Positions 56,292 to 64,000 of a stretch of 64,000 nt of DNA are shown here, in pieces. Each line of letters opens with the position of its first letter. Positions within the stretch are counted from its first letter, which is position 1. The position numbers and the translations under genes were made by a program. The DNA is from Bolinopsis microptera. Its lineage: Eukaryota > Ctenophora > Tentaculata > Lobata > Bolinopsidae. Under the pieces are notes generated by a model, which ran no database searches, was not told where the DNA came from, and worked only from the letters and a program-made list of their open reading frames with translations. The DNA lies in the NCBI RefSeq assembly GCF_026151205.1, contig NC_087079.1, forward strand, positions 6,544,169 through 6,608,168, read 5' to 3'.

Positions 56292-59200
56292 GTGAGTAGT
56301 GGGAGTAGCATGACACCAGTTACTAATACGGCTGTAAGGAGTGGTTTTGTAACATTTGCACACCTTGTCCCCCGGTGGGGCTGTGATATATCACCAGATA
56401 CTCAGATAGCAAATGTGTGCCAGAAATGTTGGTTCAGTGTAGGTTCATGGGTACCGGGATTTAGGCAGCCAGAATGTCATGATCACAGGTTTTAAGATGT
56501 TGGGGTAATGTTAACAGTGGTAGTAACTTAGTAATCTAGTAACTTAGTAACTTAGTAACCTAGTAATGTTATTGTGGTGATGTTAGAAGTATGGTCCTAA
56601 ACTACAGTCCATTTTACTTCATCTTCAATTCTGCAAATGTTGCAGATTAATTTAGGATGCTAATATGTCATTATATTCATGGTAATGTCGTTTTAAAGTT
56701 TATCTAAATAATGTAAATGTTTTTTGGGATAAAATTCAGAAGATGTCAGATATTCAACCCTTTTAAATAATGATAATAAACTTGGTATAATCATGTAGGT
56801 TTAATGATAATATTTTTAGTAATATACTAAGATAAATCAACCAACTTAAACCTAATTTGGTTCCAACCTTTCCGTTTCCTAAAGAACTTGTACATACCAA
56901 TTCTATTGAAGAACAAACGAGAAAAAGACTATTTAGAAGTTATAAGTTTATAAGGACAATTCACTATTACGAAGAGATAATTTACCTATAAGATAATTGA
57001 TTAATAAGTAAACTAATTTGATAATTATCCTTGAGATGTTTGTATATTCGAGTTGCTTACTGAGATGATATTATAGTATTATGAACGTTTGTGAACTGCC
57101 AGAAGATGTTTTATCTTTAATTTCAAACTAAAATCTGATTTTAGAGTACTACCGTTATTCTCTATATATTATAATAAGTTAATTATGGTCAGAAACATAA
57201 CATGGTTCGGATGTTGACAAAACTTTTGATGTTTGGGCGTTATTTTAATAATCTTAAAGTTGCCTAGAGATTCATAAGAGTTTAGCTCTCTCGGTAGGAG
57301 GTAACGTTTAAAACGTGTCAGCTAAATATTAGGAGTTGGACTATTACTTAGTGGAGAAGTTAACGTTGATTATAGTTTGATATTTTGATATTCTAAATCT
57401 TTTGCTTTTGTATAGATGTTGTAATTTGGATAATAACATTTGAAAATTGTGTCGTTGATTGTCTTTGTAAGTGATGAATAGAATGTGCACCACAATCATC
57501 ACCGTGCCTAAAATCAAAGGAAATTATAAAAATTGTATTCGCTCAAAGATGTTTTGCCCCTTCATAATATTATAATTATAAGTATACCCTACACAAGTAC
57601 GCGAATCATTGTAACAGAAACGTTCGAACTTCCAACTTCAACTTCAAAGTATTTCCTTCTCTTTTCCTATCGAATCTCAACGTCGCCCTCAAAGCCCTGG
57701 CACCGATTCTGAAAGAATGTGTAATTTTCAAATGCCTACTCGAAAGTCGACTACTTACGCATTACGACCGCTGTACGGCCGTAAATCCTGAAGTCACGTG
57801 ACACAGGTATGTACTATGTAGCACGTGAACTCATCCACCGAACAGATCGACCATGATCCAGATTTGGGATCAGTGAAATCACCCTCAAACTCATGTACAC
57901 CTTTGGAACCTTTTTCCTATTTCTCGGGTTAAATACAATTCATTCGGATAAGTAAATTTAAGTATGAAGGTGTGGGTGGGTTGGTTTGGTCACTACACTC
58001 TCAGAGATAAGATAATACAACCCTTCGTACAATAGGGACCCAAAACCTACTCACTTCAAAGTTTGCCCTAAAATTTGTGGATGGATTTTATAAGAAACCC
58101 AACCAGATTGGAAAGCTCGTGATACATATTCGGTTTAATCATCTAATGTTTGGGGTATTTTGGGATATGAAATGAATTATGATGAACCACTAATTTGTAG
58201 TGTCGGCAAGGAAAAATGTACTCAATCTTAGAGTATCTGGGAGTATCTGGCAGATATTGAGAAGGCATAATTTTTCAAGATTCCGACCCACATAAGTGAT
58301 TTCACTTTGATACACAATAGAGGATGGTATTAATTATTGAGCCATTCTTTCAGAATATATAGTTTCAGAGTAAAAATGTTATATAACTGAGTACATACCT
58401 TAATACCTGAATAGTGATTACATTCAAAATAACTCAGCCTAAAACATGATGACGTAGTTTGTGTGGTATTGCAACATCTCGAAAACCCTGAAATAAGTTA
58501 AAATTACAGTTCAAACTCGACGGTACAGTACATACCGTGGTCCCTCGGCTAATTAAGCTCCAATTAACTCGCCCACCACCACCACTGAGCCTTTAAAGAA
58601 GGTTCCCGGATGTTTCTAATTTATTGCTACTTTCCGCCACTCCTTTTTCTCATTCGGCCGTCTCTCCACTGCGATCAATGATCACTAAATATCTAGTGGT
58701 AACTGGTCAAGGTCGAATCACACGCAGATCTCGCACGCTCGACCCTACATTTCCTATAAGCCGGAGTGCTCGTAAAGGTGTGGAACCCACGAGTAATTAT
58801 AACAGAGTTAGTGACGGGCACTTACCTCCTCCAATCGGAATTGTCCTTGAGAACACGTGACTTATCATGCGACGAGATTTTGTTGCTAAGAAACCAATCA
58901 AACGGACACGTGACGTTCACTTCAGTCGCTAAGTAACACGTGCGGAGGGATATCACGTGGTCTTATAATAGTGACTGGAAGGTAGTGCTCTAAGACTTTT
59001 ATTTTATTATCTTTTCCTTGAATCAAGGCGTGCAAAGTTAGAGAAAGCTTTGCTGTATTACTATTGAGGTGTAATATGTTACGCACATGTACCAAAAGTT
59101 TCCATTGGCCGTGCTCTAAAATATTTTCAGCTCATTTATTGTCCGGTAAAATTCGCAACGTGGCTGAGTTCACACTCAAATTGAGCTCCATATTTATGCG

Positions 59201-59470
59201 GCCAATAATCGTGAATAATTAGTGACTGGTGTTGCTGGCCAGTGTGTGGTTATTCTGCCGAATTTGATGAAAGCTTTGAAAGATGAAGTAATAAAAGCAT
59301 TTTAAAATCTTATCTTCAGAAATGAACAATTTAAACGGTTTTGATATGGCGAGTCATTATACTATCTTGAGATATCAGAATTTAAGATAATTATTATTAT
59401 TACTAGTAATACTATAAGTATTACAGTACAATTTCTACTCGAATATCAGATAAGCTTTAAGATCTATATA
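56292..59470. other. Gene-free AT-rich stretch
   Basis: No coding frame with domain or splice support. Contains a short AACTTAGT run (56520-56565) and several CACGTG words (57795, 57822, 58855, 58907, 58938, 58954); the last four lie within about 100 bases together with a CCAATCA box at 58892. Confidence 0.5.
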
Positions 59471-59471
59471 T

Positions 59472-59503
59472 AACGGTCATCTCTATATATAGAGATGACC
59501 GTT
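59472..59503. repeat. Perfect 32-bp palindrome
   Basis: AACGGTCATCTCTATA followed directly by its exact reverse complement, with no spacer. Cruciform-capable; no flanking element recognised. Confidence 0.9.
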
Positions 59504-59600
59504 TATTTAAGGATTTGATTCTCGGGAATTGGATGAAACAATAATCAATCGAAAATTATTACTGTGAAAGGTTAACATGTTATTCGGCTTTGAGTTATAC

Positions 59601-60371
59601 TACAGGGTGGGCCAAAAGTCAGTACCCATACGTTGGCCTTTATAGCTCAGTCACTGATTGCCCAATTTAAATACTTCTTTCTGGTATGACTTAGTACCAC
59701 CACTGGTTCGAGGAATTTGTCAACTCGAAAAATATTCGCGTTCATTTTTTTCAAATGGAGGTTCATTTTCACATTTATTTGATAGTTTGGATAGTCGGAT
59801 CAAGCTAAATGTTATTGAATTGTGTTTGGCCATTCGAATTACGTTTGTCCTGAAAGAATTAGAACTGTAGCTTCTCAGATGACCGAGATATGAAGCATAA
59901 CGAGTTTATTCATTACGTGTGATCAGGTGATTGGTTTACCTAATCACGTGATAAGGTGCCCCCGTTAACTACCCCGTTAAACATTATGGGAATTGTTAAG
60001 GGTGCCCAATTAAGGTGTCGTGTCACGGTGTCACATAATCACCCAGTCAATATTGTTAACGAGATACAGAAAATGCTTGATAACTTCGTCATTTCTAATC
60101 TGTTTTGCCTCATGTTTTCAGATCATATGCAACATTTGATAATCTACCGTCTCTGAAAAAATTAGGCGTTCAGCATGTTCAGAGAAAACAATATAGGTGT
60201 TTTAATATTGAATGGGCGTGGTCTAAAATATTCGAATTTTCAAATTTTGACGACGGAATCCTCGAACCAGTAAGTACAGTATGCCATCTGCAAAGCAACA
60301 GCTCTCAAATATAAAACACGGCAGAGCTATTAAGGCCAACATATGGGTACTGACTTTTGGCCCACCCTGTA
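59601..60371. mobile_element. Mariner-type element, non-autonomous
   Basis: Inverted ends CAGGGTGGGCCAAAAGTC and GACTTTTGGCCCACCCTG bound 767 bp (59603-60369), flanked by TA (59601, 60370). Inverted homology extends to AGTACCCATA and TATGGGTACT. The CAGGGTGG...CCAAAAGTC end and TA duplication are typical of Tc1/mariner. Interior has no recognisable transposase (no DDD box, no helix-turn-helix). Confidence 0.88.
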
Positions 60372-63300
60372 TTTAAAATGATGTTAATTACGTCATATAA
60401 ATGTCAATTCTGTATTGGCAAATTATTTTAAATTTATTCATTCGGGCATTGGAACATTGGGTAAAGGACAACATCAAGGTTCTGAATCTTTGTTAGAATA
60501 TTTAATAAAAGGCTCGGTACCTTGATTTAACGTACATTTTCGTTTGTTCTATTAGTTATTATAAATAGCTATACCCATTTAAAGATATCTATTGCTATAA
60601 AATATCCCAGTGAATTGCCAGTAGTTTTTCAGCGATAGTAATGAACATTGGCATGTCAAAGTACTCTAAACTTTAAAGTTAGCCTGCCCAAATTTCTAGT
60701 TTTGCACTTTACGATCCCACTTTTCACAACCACGCAAGTATTTGGCTACACTACCCACTTGACCCAAAATCTGCAGTACAACTGGTCAGGCTCGACCACG
60801 TGACCCGACTACTGCTCACCTGTTGGTTCGTGCGTGGTTTTACTATACGTAGTGTGCTTATGCAGTGTAAATGTGTAAACCGTAAAAGTATAGAGGGCTC
60901 TTGCGATCAAAGGCCGGGGAGTTGAACATCCAGTTGTTTTAGAACAGCAACCACAGTTTCGTGGAATCTTGATTTGAGCAGAATAACCTTTAATGAGGAA
61001 GCTGTCATTAAGGAATGTTTAAAAAAATCGGTGATAACCTATTATTTTGGCCATTTAATCGTTAGTCATTGGTAGCTGTTATCAAAGACCATTATTATCA
61101 ACACTAGGTTTATATAAATCTGTGTTAGTATCAACAATCATCAACTTGATACATATCCGAATATAGAGCTGAGCACTTCCTGTTTACCTATTTCCAGTCA
61201 CGACCCCTACTTTTCTTACAGCTACTAAGAGTATGTTTTTACTCGTTACAAGTCATCACACATAACCTCTATTATATTGATCTAAGTAAGATGGGTGGAA
61301 ACTCCGTCAAGTCTCTATGTTCCCTTTCTCAGGAATCACAATCCGTGTTTCAACCGGTGCGCTGAGATTGTTGTGATATAGCACCACCTGCACCGGATGC
61401 GTCATCAACTTCCGGCATAAAGTAGCTGTACTTCATGAGTATCTGTGTACACGGTGCGACTATAATTGCCGGTTTTTATTGTTATAAACGCTGGTTCAGG
61501 ATATCAGACGAAAGCATAAGTTGGCACCACTCACCAGATCTGTTTTATCTATCACCTGATATCTATGACGGTGTGATCACATGATTGGTCCATATAGTGT
61601 TATACCATGTGTCAGCCGTTCAGCCATTGTTGTAAAATTTAAAGAAGTTCCCTCAATTCGTTTGTAATGAGCATTCAAAAAGCGGGTGGGTTTGTTGCTT
61701 GATTACATCATGCTGGGAGGTTAAGATTGCATCAGTTCACCTGACAACCTATTGTTGTGACGGTGGTTGATGTTGGCGATTAGATTCACCAAGTTTTAAT
61801 ATGAGTAAACGTTACCTGTAGCTGTATGTAAACTTTATGATTCTATTCATAATTCAATGTGTGTATCCAATCTTTTATTATTTACAGACTGCATTGTTCT
61901 GATTAACCTCAGCATAATGGTCATAACCTGTATCGGGGAGTCGTGTCAACACCAACTTCATTTATAGAGTTAAATATAGTATATATACCTATATTGGATA
62001 GTTGAAATTATTTCACCATAAAACATAAAGGTAATAATCTCATTGAACCCGGACCTTATAATAAAGGGAAGGTAGCTTCTGGTAATGAAATGTAGGGCCA
62101 AGCATCGTCTGCCTAGTTTCTCGCACTCTTACACTGAAAACATAACAATTAAAATTCCTGAGTTTATATTTCAAGGCCTCTATATAACAGCCTAAATTGC
62201 ATTAAAACACTAGGTTTTCGGGCAGTCAGTGTTCTCTTCTTGTAGGTTATTAAATGTTAAATTTGTTGTTTGCTTTCTCGGACGGTGCTGCTATAAATGA
62301 TCGAATAGGGGTGTATTGTGAAGGAATGTATTTTTGGATTTCCTGGCGGCAGGGTATTGATAAAATGTTGTAAAACAGTTCAAAGTGCCAAATAATTACA
62401 GAGCACTCAAATCCTTCCAATGCGGGAGTAGATATTTGGACCAATGGACATCCAGGGATTTTAGTAATCGCCCAATTAGATTATCGTATTCATCTCCCTT
62501 GACAAGCCAATAATTAGAATGATTAGAGGATGGATTTGTTGGGTTTTAGAGTCACGTGACATGCTTGTAAGAGCACGTGCTGATCGCCGAGCAAACCAGG
62601 GTGTCAGGTGCTCAGTACGTTAATTACACGTGAAAATCACGTGACTCACAAAGAGGGAAATAGTCAAGTTGCCCGGATCTATTTACCGGTCGGATTGTGT
62701 TAATGGTTTTACTAAGAGTACTAATTAGTTACCACAGTGCCACGTGAAGGATCAAACTAATATTAAGTCACAAATGTTCCCATAGCTGGCCTAGGATTGG
62801 ATTGCTTGATAGAGGAGTCGCCTTTAATTCTGTTACGAGATTTAATTGCTTTCTCGGCCAGCATCAATCAAAATATAAGAGTTAATAGAACACCCACAAG
62901 GAAATAAAGTAGTCTACTTACTCGACTTAGGTCGGCTTCAACGTCCGAACAAAGATAGTTTTTTTCCAAATAATTTAAAGTAGTGGACGCAACTTTAAAA
63001 AAATTTTATGGTTTGCTCGGATCAAAATTAAAATTGCGGGAAACTCGATCAAATCGGCAAAAGAACGTATTTCGACTTGCTTTTCACTGTAGAGGATTTA
63101 GAAGTAGTCCCAGAAATGCGCCTAAATCTACTCATTAGCCCCAAATCACACCAGTTGCCTAATTATCACAAAATGTCTTTCTTTGGGCTTTTTACTCAAT
63201 CCACTACTGTACATATGACTGGCATTTCTTTCAGGCACGAGTGTGCTGATAATCAACTTAATAACACCAGAATGTGTGTGTGTCTGTGTGTCTGTGTGTC

Positions 63301-64000
63301 TGTGTGTCTGTGTGTAATTTCCGAACAGTTATACAAAAAAAACGGTAATAGTTACGGGACTGGTTTTTTCGGTATAGTGCCGACAAAACTCTGATGAAGC
63401 CCATAAGACAATTTTATAAAAATCGGCCGGTGGTAAGTGGTTTAATTGATGATTTTGTTCCAGAAATGTGACATAAATGGATGGGAGAGAGAACGAGGAG
63501 GATAACATGTACCGTAATTAGTTTAGCCCCACGTAATAGCAGAGCTCACTCTTGCGGCCGCTTTGTTTCAACTGTAGGGAGATTTCATACTTTCATAAGA
63601 CAGCATTATGCGTGATATCAAATATATAATGTCTAATATAATGCGGTTGTATACTTTTACATTGCAACTGTGACAGTAAATTCCCGGCCGAAGGCACGGG
63701 TTACACTAGTAATATTATATCATTATAACAGATCGTCTCATATTGTCCCCATATACAACTGAAAACTGAAAAGTCATCCTTATAACAGTGTTTGGAATCT
63801 CGAACATTTATAAAAGTGGAGGGATGGTTTCTTAAATTCTCATTCATGTCAAACCCTACAGATGGCTCAATAACTCATATATTTTTTGTAATCTAAATGA
63901 GATCAGTTTACATAGTAAAAGTAGTATTCATTACCTGTGAGTTCGTGAACGGATAATATCAACACGGGATATTCCTAGATCATACGGCTAAACGGCCAAA
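60372..64000. other. Gene-free end of the window
   Basis: No supported coding frame, RNA gene or element. Holds CACGTG words (60798, 62553, 62574, 62627, 62638, 62742) and a short (TGTGTC)n tract near 63274-63312. Confidence 0.5.

Overview
The window is nuclear DNA from an animal. It has spliced genes with small GT-AG introns, AT-rich non-coding DNA, AATAAA signals, microsatellites and many transposon relics. The gene families (BAF53/ACTL6, LEM-3/ANKLE1, class C GPCR, THAP, Ig/CCP and PAN receptors) are metazoan. I cannot fix the phylum from sequence alone; an invertebrate, possibly a non-bilaterian, is a guess.

Layout. 0.4-8.0 kb (+): a ten-exon actin-related gene of the ACTL6/BAF53 type. 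Its 4 kb fourth intron holds a complete intronless Ig/CCP-like membrane-protein gene on the same strand. 9.1-36.8 kb (-): a LEM-3/ANKLE1-type gene (LEM domain plus GIY-YIG nuclease) that I assembled from 12 phase-compatible exons. One of its introns (19.6-30.6 kb) contains two complete plus-strand genes: a class C GPCR (22.8-27.8 kb) and a secreted or GPI-anchored PAN/CCP-like protein (28.7-29.9 kb). Another intron (9.9-19.4 kb) is filled by a stack of transposons: a foldback element, interrupted by a 7 kb poly-G-ended element, whose minus-strand gene is interrupted by a LINE, which itself contains a THAP/P2RX7_C relic. A separate LINE ORF1 sits next to the stack. 37-48 kb: transposon and repeat graveyard, including two more poly-G-ended elements, two TTAA-flanked elements, a small element with hAT-like ends and a 5'-truncated LINE. 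49-64 kb: one intronless THAP transcription-factor gene (52.8-54.2 kb) in long non-coding DNA that is strikingly rich in CACGTG and CCAAT motifs, plus (CT)n tracts and a mariner-type element.

The most unusual signals are: (1) three elements with long terminal G runs, apparent 6-bp target duplications (ambiguous in one), and in two of them 10-bp subterminal repeats, which look like one transposon group with an unidentified gene; (2) the four-level nested insertion whose junctions can be read directly; (3) extensive gene-within-intron organisation; (4) the CACGTG/CCAAT-rich flanks of the THAP gene.
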